Below are positions 54,030 to 62,253 of a DNA stretch of 64,000 bases, piece after piece (within the stretch, counting starts at the first letter, position 1; every line of letters begins with the position of its first letter). The translations under genes and the position numbers were made by a program. Source of the stretch: Actinomycetales bacterium (lineage in GTDB: Bacteria; Actinomycetota; Actinomycetes; Actinomycetales; Dermatophilaceae). The stretch covers positions 62,001-126,000 of the forward strand of contig JADJTP010000002.1 of the NCBI GenBank assembly GCA_016711095.1. Reading direction: 5' to 3'. Below the pieces are notes generated by a model that was not told the origin of the DNA, ran no database searches, and was given only the letters and a program-made list of their open reading frames with translations.

Positions 54030-54587
54030 ATGGCGATCGTGCGCTGGGAACTGCTATTCGACGATCTCCAGGCCCGGCTGACCGCCGAGGAATCCCTCGA
54101 GCTGGCCGCTGAGGTCGCCGATCGCACCCGTCGCGAGCGCGCCCAGCTTGGGCTGCAAGAACGACTCGCCGCTGCGCGGCATACCGGGCAGGTCACCGTG
54201 CGGGTGGCCGGTCTCGGCGTCATCAGCGGTGCCGTCATCGACGTCGGCGCCGATTGGGTGCTACTCGCGCCCAGGGGCGAGGGCAGGGTGCTTGCGCCCT
54301 TCGCTGCGCTGCGAGCTATCGCCGGGCTCGACGGGCGGCTCGCGCCTTCCGGTGCGGTGGTCAAGGGGTTCACCTTCGGCGCGGCGCTGCGGGCCGTCAG
54401 CCGTGACCGTGCCCCGGTCACGTTGGTCGACATCGACGGTCAGCGGGTCACCGGCACGATCGACGCGGTCGGGCAGGACGCCCTCGACCTTGCCGAGCAT
54501 CCATTGGAACTGCCGCGCCGGCCCCAGCATGTCCGGGCTGTGAGCACCATTCCGTTCGCGGCAGTCGGTGGCGTGCTGCGAGGCTGA
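54030..54587 (+). CDS. conserved-looking hypothetical protein
   Basis: A 185-residue protein I do not recognise. The first 60 residues are charged and helical (WELLFDDLQARLTAEESLELAAEVADRTRRERAQLGLQERLAAAR). The rest is strand-rich and repeats a pattern: VTVRVAGLGVISGAVIDVGADWVLLAPRG and, 80 residues later, VTLVDIDGQRVTGTIDAVGQDALDLAEH. This repeated GxVxDVGxDWVLL style suggests two small barrel units (PRC- or Sm-like); that is only a pattern reading. Codon use is typical of the genome. It converges with the HTH gene at 54866. Confidence 0.75.
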   Translation: MAIVRWELLFDDLQARLTAEESLELAAEVADRTRRERAQLGLQERLAAARHTGQVTVRVAGLGVISGAVIDVGADWVLLAPRGEGRVLAPFAALRAIAGLDGRLAPSGAVVKGFTFGAALRAVSRDRAPVTLVDIDGQRVTGTIDAVGQDALDLAEHPLELPRRPQHVRAVSTIPFAAVGGVLRG

Positions 54588-54599
54588 CGTCCCCGACGA

Positions 54600-54866
54600 T
54601 CAGCGACGCTCGAGGGTCGCCTCGGGCTCCTCGACTCCATCGCCAGCCTCAGCTCCACCAAGTGGATGGCTCTGGACGAACTCGCGGGTCACGGCATACA
54701 TCCGCTGGATGTACGTCTCCAATTGCTCGCTCTCCACCCGCCATTGGCCCCTGCCCCCCACCTTGATCGCCGGGAGATCGCCGGAGCGAACGAGCGCATA
54801 CGCCTGGGCTGCAGAGATGTTGAGCACCTCGGCGACGTCGGCGAGCTGGAGGAAGCGCGGCGGCAT
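54600..54866 (-). CDS. BldC-like/excisionase-type helix-turn-helix protein
   Basis: An 88-residue protein, most of it a MerR-like HTH of the HTH_17 type: RFLQLADVAEVLNISAAQAYALVRSGDLPAIKVGGRGQWRVESEQLETYIQRMY (about 4-57). Similar small proteins include BldC and phage excisionases, which bind DNA in direct-repeat arrays. The ATG at 54866 opens at the domain; a longer frame upstream adds 16 unrelated residues. It is divergent from the SAF gene and convergent with the hypothetical gene. A developmental or housekeeping regulator is likelier than an excisionase, since no phage genes are nearby. Confidence 0.85.
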   Translation of the reverse strand: MPPRFLQLADVAEVLNISAAQAYALVRSGDLPAIKVGGRGQWRVESEQLETYIQRMYAVTREFVQSHPLGGAEAGDGVEEPEATLERR

Positions 54867-54906
54867 GGGGGTGAGTCTAGGGCGGTGGCGCGCCACATGG
54901 CGGTCG

Positions 54907-54935
54907 TCATCCACAGGTCAGCACTCTTGTCCACA
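54907..54935. promoter_or_regulatory. pair of DnaA-box-like sites
   Basis: TCATCCACA (54907-54915) and the perfect actinobacterial DnaA box TTGTCCACA (54927-54935) stand in the same orientation, 20 bases apart, between the HTH gene (leftward) and the SAF gene (rightward). No AT-rich unwinding region or further boxes are seen, so they are more likely transcription-control sites than an origin. Confidence 0.5.
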
Positions 54936-54986
54936 GGGAGCTTGCCAGCGGTGGCAGGCCCGGCGTGGCTCGGCCATGATGGCGGG

Positions 54987-55664
54987 GTGAGCATCTCAGG
55001 GGGAGACACGCGGGAACGTCCGCAGGCGGCCCGCCTGCAGCGACCGTCCTGGCGGGACAGCAGGCTGCTCGTCGGCACCTTGCTTGTCCTGCTCGCCACC
55101 GTGCTCGGGGCCAAAGCCGTCGCTGGCGCCGATGACCGGGTGCCACGGTATGCCGCGTCGGTTGCCCTCAAAGCCGGCGACCGGCTGTCCGACGCAAATC
55201 TGCAGCGGGTCGACGTCCTGCTCGACGATGCTCTCGCGACGTATCTCTCGGCGGCCACCCCGCTGCCACCCGACGCGTTCGCCGTCCGCGAGGTGCGAGC
55301 GGGCGAGCTCGTGCCGATGAGTGCCGTCGGGACGTCAGGCGACATTGCTGTGCAGCCGCTCACCGTGCGGGTCGACGCCGACTCAGTGGCCGGGCTCGTG
55401 CCTGGCTCGGTCGTGGACCTGTGGGTGAGCAAGCGCGACCTCAACACCCCCCAGGAGCGCTTCCTTCCGGCGATCCTCGCCCTGCGTGCGGTCACCATCG
55501 CCTGGATTCCCACCGATGCTGGCTCGTTCGGGGTCTCGGCGAGCTCGGCCGCGGTCACGCTGCTCGTGCCGAGCGCGGAGGTGGCCACCGTGATCTCGGC
55601 CAGTGATGCGAAGGCCCGGCTCGCTCTCGTCCCGGTGCCTGGCTCGTTGTACGACCGCCGTTGA
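54987..55664 (+). CDS. SAF-domain membrane protein (CpaB/RcpC-like)
   Basis: A 225-residue protein with one N-terminal membrane helix (about 26-46) and a SAF domain (about 58-125: YAASVALKAGDRLSDANLQRVDVLL and DAFAVREVRAGELVPMSAVG). It ends in a strand-rich region (VTLLVPSAEVATVISASDAKARLALVPVPG). CpaB/RcpC proteins of Flp/Tad pilus systems share this plan. GTG at 54987 is the start. A CpaE-like ATPase follows 17 bases later, but no prepilin, CpaF or TadB/C genes are present, so a complete Tad pilus locus is not here. Function uncertain. Confidence 0.82.
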   Translation: MSISGGDTRERPQAARLQRPSWRDSRLLVGTLLVLLATVLGAKAVAGADDRVPRYAASVALKAGDRLSDANLQRVDVLLDDALATYLSAATPLPPDAFAVREVRAGELVPMSAVGTSGDIAVQPLTVRVDADSVAGLVPGSVVDLWVSKRDLNTPQERFLPAILALRAVTIAWIPTDAGSFGVSASSAAVTLLVPSAEVATVISASDAKARLALVPVPGSLYDRR

Positions 55665-55680
55665 GTGACCTGGTGCTGAG

Positions 55681-57087
55681 ATGACCTCGGTCCTGACCGC
55701 GCTGCCGGCCCGTTGGGACGGCCCCGTCGTCAGCGCTCTCGAATCAGCCGGACAGGTGCGCATTGCCCGGCGGTGCGCCGATCTCGCCGATCTGCTCGCG
55801 GCCGCCGCTTCGGGCCTGGGCCGCGTCGCGTTGGTCTCCAGCGAGTTGCGTGGGCTGACCCTGTCGGTCGTCTCGGGGCTACGAGAGTCCGGCGTCGAGG
55901 TCATCGGCGTCGGCGAGTCGGGCGATGACCTGGGAGAGGCCCGGCTCTGGCAGCTCGGGGTCCACTCGGTCATCTCGCCCGACCTGGAGTCGGACGCCTT
56001 GGTTGCGGCGGTGCTCACCGCGGCAACGGCCGGCGGGCCACAGAGGCCGACCTCACCGGCCAGCGAGGACGACGTGGCCCCGTATGCCGCCGCGCCCACG
56101 CCTTTGGCTGCCCAGCCGCCGCTGCCGGTGCGGGAGACCCGGGGTCAGGTGGTGGCCGTCTGGGGGCCGGCCGGGTCGCCTGGTCGGACGCTTCTGGCGG
56201 TCAACCTGGCCGCCGAGCTCGCTGCCCTCGGGCGCGAGGTGCTGTTGGTCGACGCCGACACCTACGGTGGGTCGGTCGCCCAGGCCCTCTCGGTGCTGGA
56301 TGAGGCGCCGGGCATCGCCGCCGCCACCCGGGCGGGGGACCAAGGCACGTTGGATCTTGCGGTGCTCGCCCGGCTGGCCCCCGAGGTGTGCCCGGGTCTG
56401 CGGGTGCTCACCGGCATCCCCAGGGCCGAGCGGTGGCCGGAGATCCGCGGCGCGGCCCTGGAACGGGTCCTTGCCGTCGCTCGTCATCTGGCTGACGATG
56501 TCATCGTCGATGTGGGCTTCTGCCTCGAGGACGACGAGGAGCTCAGCTATGACACTCAGGCTCCTCGCCGCAACCAGGCCACCCTCACGACGCTGGAGGT
56601 CGCTGATGGACTGGTTGTCGTGGGCGGCTGCGACCCGGTCTCGCTGCAACGGCTGGTCAGAGGTCTTCAAGAGATCGGCAGGGTGCGGGCTCCGCACCCG
56701 ATCGTCGTCGTCAACCGGTTGCGGGCCTCGGCTGTCGGCAGCCCGCCAGCCCGCCGGGTGACGGATGCGCTGGCCCGGTTCGCCGGGGTGACCGACCTCC
56801 ACCTCGTGCCCGACGACCCGTCCGCCGTCGATGCGGCGATGCTCGCGGGGCGAACCCTGATCGAGGCGGTCCCGGCCTCGCCGGCTCGGCGCGCCATCGC
56901 CGACCTCGCTCGGCGGCTCGCCGACTCTGCCCCGACCGCGGGCGAGCCTGTCGCAGAGTCTGGGGCCGGCGAGGCCAGCATGCGCCCGGTCGCGAGGTCG
57001 AGCCCGCCAGTGCCTCCCGACACCGCCCCGCGAGCATGGCTGCGGGGACGGCATACCGGCTGGTGGCAGCGCCGGTCACGCACCTGA
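55681..57087 (+). CDS. CpaE/MinD-like ATPase with degenerate Walker A
   Basis: A 468-residue protein with a receiver-like N-terminus (about 1-125), a linker, and a MinD/ParA-type ATPase domain (about 155-430). The nucleotide loop is AVWGPAGSPGRTLLAVNLAAEL (158-179), where the usual lysines are missing and an Arg stands before Thr. VDADTYGGSVAQAL and IVDVGFCLE follow. The Walker A loss is common in this actinobacterial group, so ATPase activity is uncertain. It forms a pair with the SAF gene. In Tad systems CpaE helps position the pilus machine; here the role is unknown. Confidence 0.82.
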   Translation: MTSVLTALPARWDGPVVSALESAGQVRIARRCADLADLLAAAASGLGRVALVSSELRGLTLSVVSGLRESGVEVIGVGESGDDLGEARLWQLGVHSVISPDLESDALVAAVLTAATAGGPQRPTSPASEDDVAPYAAAPTPLAAQPPLPVRETRGQVVAVWGPAGSPGRTLLAVNLAAELAALGREVLLVDADTYGGSVAQALSVLDEAPGIAAATRAGDQGTLDLAVLARLAPEVCPGLRVLTGIPRAERWPEIRGAALERVLAVARHLADDVIVDVGFCLEDDEELSYDTQAPRRNQATLTTLEVADGLVVVGGCDPVSLQRLVRGLQEIGRVRAPHPIVVVNRLRASAVGSPPARRVTDALARFAGVTDLHLVPDDPSAVDAAMLAGRTLIEAVPASPARRAIADLARRLADSAPTAGEPVAESGAGEASMRPVARSSPPVPPDTAPRAWLRGRHTGWWQRRSRT

Positions 57088-57163
57088 GCGGCGCTGTCGG
57101 CCGTCGGCCATTGTGACCGGGCAGCAGTCGACGCGAACCGTCCGGTCACGGACATCTGACAGG

Positions 57164-58591
57164 ATGACGGGCGTGGCCGACCGCTTGACCTCGATGGACG
57201 CCTCGTTCCTCTATATGGAGGACGTGTCGACTGTCATGCACGTCGGCTCGGTCATGGTCTTCGATCCGCCGGGTGGCAGGGTGGATCATGACCGGCTGCT
57301 GACCCTGCTCGCCCAGCGGATCGCTCACCTGCCCCGCTACCGGCAGCGAGTCCGCTCGGTGCCCGGGCATCTGGCCAACCCGGTCTGGGTCGACGACGAG
57401 GCCTTCGACCTGGCGTATCACGTCCGCCGGTCGGCGCTGCCCAAGCCGGGCACCGACGCCCAGCTCGAGGACTTCGTCGCCCGAATCCAACCGCGACCAC
57501 TCGACCGCAACCGCCCGCTGTGGGAGGTCTACCTCGTCGAGGGCCTTGAGCATGGCCGTTTCGCCATCATCACCAAGACCCATCACGCACTTGTCGACGG
57601 CATCAACTCCCTCGACCTCGGGCACGTCCTGATGTCCGACACCCCCGGGTGGGAGCAGCCCAGCCTCGATCTCTGGCGGCCGCAACGGGGACCGAGCGAC
57701 CTCGGGCTGGTCACCTCCGCACTCGTCGACTCGATCAAGGGGCCGCGGGCCATGCTCGGGGCGGTCCGGGGCGGCACCCAAGAGATGCTCGACCTCAGCG
57801 GGCGCATGCTCTCGGGACTGGGTTCGCTCGCCTCCACGGTGGCCAAGGGTGCGGCCCGGCCCGCTCCAGCGTCGCCACTCAATGCCCATGTCGGGCAGGC
57901 GCGGCGTTTCGTCATGGTCGGCACCGACCTTGCCGCCTACCGCGACGTGCGTCAGCGCCTGGCCCGCGGACCCCGAGCCGACGACGTGTCCGTCAACGAC
58001 ATCGTCCTCGCATCGATCGCCGGCGCCCTTCGCGCCTGGCTTCTCACTCGGGGATCGGCCGTTCACGGAGGCACCGTCGTCCGTGCGCTGGTGCCGGTGA
58101 GCGTCGACAACCCGACCGGCCAGGGCACCGCGCGGCTGGCCGCCTGCCTGGTCGACCTTCCGGTGGGGGAACCGGCCGCGCTCATGCGCCTGCACCAGAT
58201 CGCCTTCCTCATGCGGCAACAGATCGCGGGAGGCCAGGCGGTCGGCGCCGATCGCCTGGCGGGCCTCGCCGGGTTCGCGCCCCCGACGCTGCACTCGATG
58301 GGGGCGCGGCTGGGCAGCGACCTGTCCAAGCGTCTGTTCAACCTCATCGTCACGAACGTGCCCGGTCCGCAGACCCCGCTGTATGCCGGTGACGCACGCC
58401 TGCTGTCGACGTATCCGGTGATCCCGCTGGCCAAGGGACAGGCCCTCGCGATCGGGTTGACCTCGTACGACGGCGGCGTCTATTACGGCCTCAACGCAGA
58501 CCGCGACGCCATGCCTGACGTCGAGGTGCTCGGGCAGGCCATCGCCGACTCGTTGGCCGAGCTCGCCGACGGGGGAGACACCTTCGGATGA
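57164..58591 (+). CDS. wax ester synthase/diacylglycerol O-acyltransferase
   Basis: Bacterial WS/DGAT enzyme (475 residues) that esterifies an acyl-CoA to a long-chain alcohol or diacylglycerol, making storage wax or triacylglycerol. The catalytic motif HHALVDG is at 140-146. Other blocks are LTSMDASFLYMED (8-20), RPLWEVYLVEGL, VNDIVLASIAGALRAWL, VPVSVDN and the NLIVTNVPGPQTPLYAGDARL (C-terminal signature PLxxxG). ATG at 57164 (GTG 57173 is also possible). The product implies lipid storage, common in this group. The stop overlaps the DUF6912 gene by four bases. Confidence 0.94.
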   Translation: MTGVADRLTSMDASFLYMEDVSTVMHVGSVMVFDPPGGRVDHDRLLTLLAQRIAHLPRYRQRVRSVPGHLANPVWVDDEAFDLAYHVRRSALPKPGTDAQLEDFVARIQPRPLDRNRPLWEVYLVEGLEHGRFAIITKTHHALVDGINSLDLGHVLMSDTPGWEQPSLDLWRPQRGPSDLGLVTSALVDSIKGPRAMLGAVRGGTQEMLDLSGRMLSGLGSLASTVAKGAARPAPASPLNAHVGQARRFVMVGTDLAAYRDVRQRLARGPRADDVSVNDIVLASIAGALRAWLLTRGSAVHGGTVVRALVPVSVDNPTGQGTARLAACLVDLPVGEPAALMRLHQIAFLMRQQIAGGQAVGADRLAGLAGFAPPTLHSMGARLGSDLSKRLFNLIVTNVPGPQTPLYAGDARLLSTYPVIPLAKGQALAIGLTSYDGGVYYGLNADRDAMPDVEVLGQAIADSLAELADGGDTFG

Positions 58592-59016
58592 CCCGCGTGC
58601 GCACCTACCTGCCACTGAGCAGCGCGGACGTCCAGGCCCTGGCCGCCGGGAATGCCATCGAGCCCTCCGCCGCCTTCGCTGTCACCGAGCGTCTGGCCAG
58701 CACTCACCCGGGGGCAGATGTCGAGTCACTGGAGTATGCCGCGTTCCTCGAAGCGGCCGCCGCTGCCGGGCGAGCCCGTGGCGCCGACTCGACCGCCCGA
58801 CGGGTCATCGCCTCGGTGGACGTGCCCCCCGCTTCGGTGAGCGAGCCGGCCCGCCCCGAAGGACAGACCCCGGCGTTGGTGAGGCTCGACACAACGGTTG
58901 CGCTGCGAGCTGTCGCGTCCTTCCATGTCGATGAACAGCCCGGCGGCACCGACGACGCCCACTTGCTGTGGTTCGACGCGAGCGAAGTGCTCAGCGTGCG
59001 GCAATCGCTGTCCTGA
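58588..59016 (+). CDS. DUF6912 family protein
   Basis: A 142-residue protein of the actinobacterial DUF6912 family: MTRVRTYLPLSSADVQALAAGNAI, AFAVTERLAS, DVESLEYAAFLEAAAAAGRARG, VRLDTTVALRAVASFHVDEQP. It is an alpha/beta protein without a catalytic motif I can name. ATG at 58588 overlaps the WS/DGAT stop (ATGA), so it is coupled to that gene. Its last 26 bases overlap, tail to tail, the end of the large leftward gene at 58991. Function unknown. Confidence 0.82.
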   Translation: MTRVRTYLPLSSADVQALAAGNAIEPSAAFAVTERLASTHPGADVESLEYAAFLEAAAAAGRARGADSTARRVIASVDVPPASVSEPARPEGQTPALVRLDTTVALRAVASFHVDEQPGGTDDAHLLWFDASEVLSVRQSLS

Positions 59017-61444
59017 CTGCTCGGGCACCCTCTTGGACCTCGGCGACGATCGCGCTCGGGACGGTGGTGAATGCCGGCACGTCCTGCGACCAGGTCAGGA
59101 AACGCTCCCGCTGCTCAGCCGTCATCGACGCCAGCGGCAACGGACGCCCGTCGGCACTGCAAAAGGAGACCCCCGGATGGGCCTGGACCCAGGCGAGCGG
59201 GTCATCCGCGGGATCCCACCAGCCGGAGGTGCTGACCAGCTCCCAACCGAGGCTGCGCAGCTCCGACTCCAGTCGGGCGTGCACCGCGCCGGCATTCAAC
59301 TCGGCTCGAGCGGCACTCCCCACGGTCGTGTCTCCATATCCGACCCAGATGACCGCCTTGCGGACCAGATCGAGGGTGCGGCCGGCGAGAGCGGTGGGAA
59401 TGGACTTTCGGAGGGTGGCGGGCAGGCTGAGCGACGAAGCGATCCGGTCGACGAGAGCCTGCCGCTCGGCTGCCGACACATCGGCCCGCTCTTGCACGGC
59501 GATCACGCCCGCGCGGGCGGCTTCCAGGACGAACCCGGTGACCTGGCCGAGCCGGATGATGCCGGCGTGACGCTCGTCGAGGTCGCCGGTCGACAACGCC
59601 TCGGCGAGGCGAGCGGTTTCGGACGCGATGACCGAGTTGAGCAGATGAGCCATCGCGGGTGCCGTCGGCGGCCCGGCAGTGGCGAGACCGGGGACCAGCC
59701 GGTCCTTGCCCAGCTCACCGATCACAGCGGCCAACCGGGATCGGTTGAGGACGCGGACCGTCCAGCCACCTGTGCCCAGGATCGCCCATGGCTGCTCGTC
59801 GCCAGGCGCCGAAAGCCAACTCGGTGCGTTGACAGGGTCGTTGATCGTCGTCCAGATCGCGTCCGGGTGCACGGACAGCAGGTCGGCCATGACGTAGCGC
59901 AGACCCTGCAGTTGCTGCTCGAATGCCAACACCGCATCCCCGCCGCCGAGGATGCCACCGGCCGTTTCAGCGGCGTGACCGAAGCCGTCGAGCGCTGCGC
60001 CGGCGATCGAGACTGACTGCTCGTCGCAGCCCGTAGCGGTGACGGCGAGCACGGCCGCGAGAGCCTCGGCAGCGGGTGGGGCCGGCCCGCCGACGCCGCG
60101 GGTGAGTCGCTCCCCGGCAAGATAATGGACGACGAGCTGACCGTTGCCGAGCCGCCCAAGGAGCAACGCGCTGGCAGCATCAGGCGCCCCGCGCAGCGAG
60201 CTCAGCAGAGCCGCCATCACATCGACCCCCTCAGCCCCGCTGCCCTGCACCGCGGGTAGCCGCGGCTGCGGCGGGTAATCGTCAGAGATGCGGTCCGCAT
60301 CCACCATCGCCAGGCCCACCGTCCGGGCAAAGGCAACGCCCGGGGTGACGCCAGGAACTGAGCCCCCGGCATGATCGAGCAGGACGCCCAGGGCAGTGAA
60401 TCCCCGAAACGGCGGGTCATCGAGCCTGTCGCCAACAATTGACGGGCCGGTGCGGCGCAGGTGGTCGAACCATCGGTGCTGCCACGACCGCATCCAGGCC
60501 GCGGCTGCGGTATCGAGGAACTCCCAGGGCCGCTGGGCTGTCACGGTGACAAAGGCAGCCCCGAGGGTGTTGAGCGCATCGTCGAACTGGGTCCGCCAGC
60601 CGTGCCCTTCGCCGGACACTGATGCGATGTGGGCGCGCAACCGTGCGACGAAGCTCGCCAGCAGGGTAGGCGGCATCCGCTCCATGAGCGCCTGTGCGAC
60701 CAGCGGATCGCGGACCGCGTCGCCGAGGGAGGCAACGAGGTCCCCTTCGGGCTCCCCCCACTGCTCGACAGGGCGCCCGGCCCGGGTGATGAGGTTGGCG
60801 ATGAGATCGCGAGCAGCGCTGCGCTGCAATGCCCCTGCGGTGAACGGCAGTTCGGCGAGCAGGGCTCCCCGCATGCCCGCGGCGTCGGCGGCGTCGGCGC
60901 CGGGCCCTTCGCCGAACCAGGCGCGCACGACGACGGCCGCCTGGTCACCGCTCGCGGTGAGCCTCTCAGCCACCCCCGTATGCCGCCCCCGCAGTTCGCT
61001 CCGAAGCCGCTGCCACTCGAGGTCGGCCGCCCTCAACCGGGCCAGCGACGACAGCACACCCAACACGGGGTCCTCGGCAAGGGACACAGCTTCCGCACGG
61101 GCCCGCCGATGCTCTTGCCGGCCACGCTCCCATTCCTCGCGCAGTGCGAGCACTCGTCGGCGAGCGTCGGCCAGCGCAGCGGCATACGTGTCGACGGCCG
61201 CGGCGGCTGGTTCCAGCCCTCTGGCTACCCGCTCAATCGTCGTCGCGGTGACGGCCGCTTCACTGCGCGCAGCCTCGAAAGCAGGGCCGGCCCACGCGCG
61301 GGCCAATCCCCGGCCCTCACGCCCTTCGCGGGCAACAAAGGTGTCGTCCAGGCGAGCTGCGACCTGGGCAAGGCCGGCGCAGACTGCGTGCAGGACATCA
61401 GCGGACCCGTGCAGCGGCGGCAGGGCGAGGTCGAGCTCGCTCAC
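58991..61444 (-). CDS. large alpha-helical protein (DUF6571-like), paired with EspC-like gene
   Basis: A protein of about 817 residues. The first 200 are long helices rich in Ala, Arg and Glu, with WAGPAFEAARSEAAVTATTIERVARGLEPAAAAVDTYAAALADARRRVLALREEWERG, like the N-terminal helical hairpin of type VII-exported proteins. The middle and C-terminal regions are also mostly helical and repeat GLxxA patterns; FTALGVLLDHAGGSVPGVTPGVAFARTVG and LLSSLRGAPDAASALLLG suggest DUF6571. GTG at 61444 overlaps the stop of the EspC-like gene. No signal peptide. It could be a large effector or toxin, which is inference. Confidence 0.78.
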   Translation of the reverse strand: MSELDLALPPLHGSADVLHAVCAGLAQVAARLDDTFVAREGREGRGLARAWAGPAFEAARSEAAVTATTIERVARGLEPAAAAVDTYAAALADARRRVLALREEWERGRQEHRRARAEAVSLAEDPVLGVLSSLARLRAADLEWQRLRSELRGRHTGVAERLTASGDQAAVVVRAWFGEGPGADAADAAGMRGALLAELPFTAGALQRSAARDLIANLITRAGRPVEQWGEPEGDLVASLGDAVRDPLVAQALMERMPPTLLASFVARLRAHIASVSGEGHGWRTQFDDALNTLGAAFVTVTAQRPWEFLDTAAAAWMRSWQHRWFDHLRRTGPSIVGDRLDDPPFRGFTALGVLLDHAGGSVPGVTPGVAFARTVGLAMVDADRISDDYPPQPRLPAVQGSGAEGVDVMAALLSSLRGAPDAASALLLGRLGNGQLVVHYLAGERLTRGVGGPAPPAAEALAAVLAVTATGCDEQSVSIAGAALDGFGHAAETAGGILGGGDAVLAFEQQLQGLRYVMADLLSVHPDAIWTTINDPVNAPSWLSAPGDEQPWAILGTGGWTVRVLNRSRLAAVIGELGKDRLVPGLATAGPPTAPAMAHLLNSVIASETARLAEALSTGDLDERHAGIIRLGQVTGFVLEAARAGVIAVQERADVSAAERQALVDRIASSLSLPATLRKSIPTALAGRTLDLVRKAVIWVGYGDTTVGSAARAELNAGAVHARLESELRSLGWELVSTSGWWDPADDPLAWVQAHPGVSFCSADGRPLPLASMTAEQRERFLTWSQDVPAFTTVPSAIVAEVQEGARAVRTAIAAR

Positions 61445-61743
61445 GTGATCACCCGTCGGCCCATGACGGCGAGGCGATCCTCGGCTTCGGCGTAGTGCTG
61501 CCCCGCATCCCCGAGGCCGGTGGCCAGCGTGTCGGTGGCGTCGGCGAGGGTGCCGAGCGCGGCACCGGCGCAGTTGCCGAGAGCGACGAGCGCGGCGGCG
61601 AGCGATGGATGGTCGCATGCTGCCCAACCCCCCCGAGCACCGGTCCCGGCAAGAACCTCACCCAGAGAACGCAAGAGGGGGCCGTCGTCCCTCATGCGCA
61701 GGGAGGCCACGACGAGGTCCTCGGGTGCGACTCGCAGCTGCAT
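61441..61743 (-). CDS. EspC-like small helical protein (type VII-type substrate family)
   Basis: A 100-residue protein with the layout of EspC/DUF2580: start QLRVAPEDLVVASLRMRDDGPLLRSLGEVL, a middle helix LAAALVALGNCAGAALGTLADATDTLATGLGDAGQHYAEAEDRLAVMG. Family members form helical dimers and are exported by ESX systems. No ESX core gene lies in the window. The stop overlaps the GTG of the 817-residue gene (GTGA), so the two are made together. It has no signal peptide. The match is by pattern and remains tentative. Confidence 0.65.
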   Translation of the reverse strand: MQLRVAPEDLVVASLRMRDDGPLLRSLGEVLAGTGARGGWAACDHPSLAAALVALGNCAGAALGTLADATDTLATGLGDAGQHYAEAEDRLAVMGRRVIT

Positions 61744-61782
61744 GGCGGCAGGTTAGGCAAGGCCCGCATCTCCGCGCAGAAG

Positions 61783-61791
61783 TTATCCACA
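61783..61791. promoter_or_regulatory. perfect DnaA-box-like site TTATCCACA
   Basis: The sequence TTATCCACA stands 40 bases upstream of the leftward EspC-like gene, between it and the glbO stop. A single box cannot define an origin. Confidence 0.45.
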
Positions 61792-61795
61792 GACC

Positions 61796-61836
61796 GTCTG
61801 GTCGGTCTGGTCTGCCTAGTCTGTCTGGTCGGTCTG
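61796..61836. repeat. 14-bp direct repeat around the truncated haemoglobin stop codon
   Basis: GTCTGGTCGGTCTG occurs at 61796-61809 and 61823-61836, 27 bases apart. The second copy codes the Gln-Thr-Asp-Gln-Thr-Asp end of the globin. The duplication may have moved the stop codon. Confidence 0.75.
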
Positions 61837-62253
61837 GGGGGAACCGTCGGTGCCGGCGGCCTCTTCGGGGGCGTTCACCAGCATGTCTGCGGCGCGGGCG
61901 AGGTAGTCGACGAGCGTCGCCTCCTGCTCGCCGTCGAGTCCGACGTCGGCCACCGAGGCGAGCATGTGCCGCAGCCAGCGGTCGCGCTGCTGGGGGGTGA
62001 CGGCATACGGCGCGTGCCGCATCCGCAGCCGTGGATGACCGCGCTGCTGCGAGTAGGTGTTCGGGCCGCCCCAGTACTGCTCGAGGAACATCCGCAGCCG
62101 GATCTCGGCCGGCCCGAGGTCCTCCTCGGGATAGAGAGCCCGCAGCGCCGGGTCCAGGGCCACCCGCGCGTAGAAGCCTCGGACCAGCCGGACAAAGGTG
62201 TCGTGCCCGCCCATCTGCTCGTACGCGGTGGCCTGCGTCGTCGGCTCGTTCAT
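61816..62253 (-). CDS. glbO: group II truncated haemoglobin
   Basis: A 145-residue trHb of group II, which binds O2, NO or peroxide in the cytoplasm. Globin residues are in place: Tyr28 (B10, in FYAR), the proximal His80 (F8) in RLRMRHAPY, and Trp93 (G8). The start MNEPTTQATAYEQMGGHDTFVRLVRGFYARV is typical. It continues past the globin end with a Gly/Asp-rich tail coded by the 14-bp repeat region. ATG at 62253 overlaps the MscS stop (ATGA), so it is co-transcribed with mscS and pepN upstream. Confidence 0.93.
   Translation of the reverse strand: MNEPTTQATAYEQMGGHDTFVRLVRGFYARVALDPALRALYPEEDLGPAEIRLRMFLEQYWGGPNTYSQQRGHPRLRMRHAPYAVTPQQRDRWLRHMLASVADVGLDGEQEATLVDYLARAADMLVNAPEEAAGTDGSPQTDQTD

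Noticed and set aside
53687..54112. Coding frame through the repeat region
   Set aside because: It is made of the 31-bp repeat and low complexity; no start with a ribosome site and no homology.
54600..54866. Prophage or integrative element signature (excisionase-like gene)
   Set aside because: No integrase, capsid or attachment repeat lies nearby, and base composition does not change; a BldC-like regulator is more likely.
61783..61791. Chromosomal or plasmid replication origin near TTATCCACA
   Set aside because: Only one clear box, with no dnaA/dnaN genes, no AT-rich region and no further boxes in the gap.
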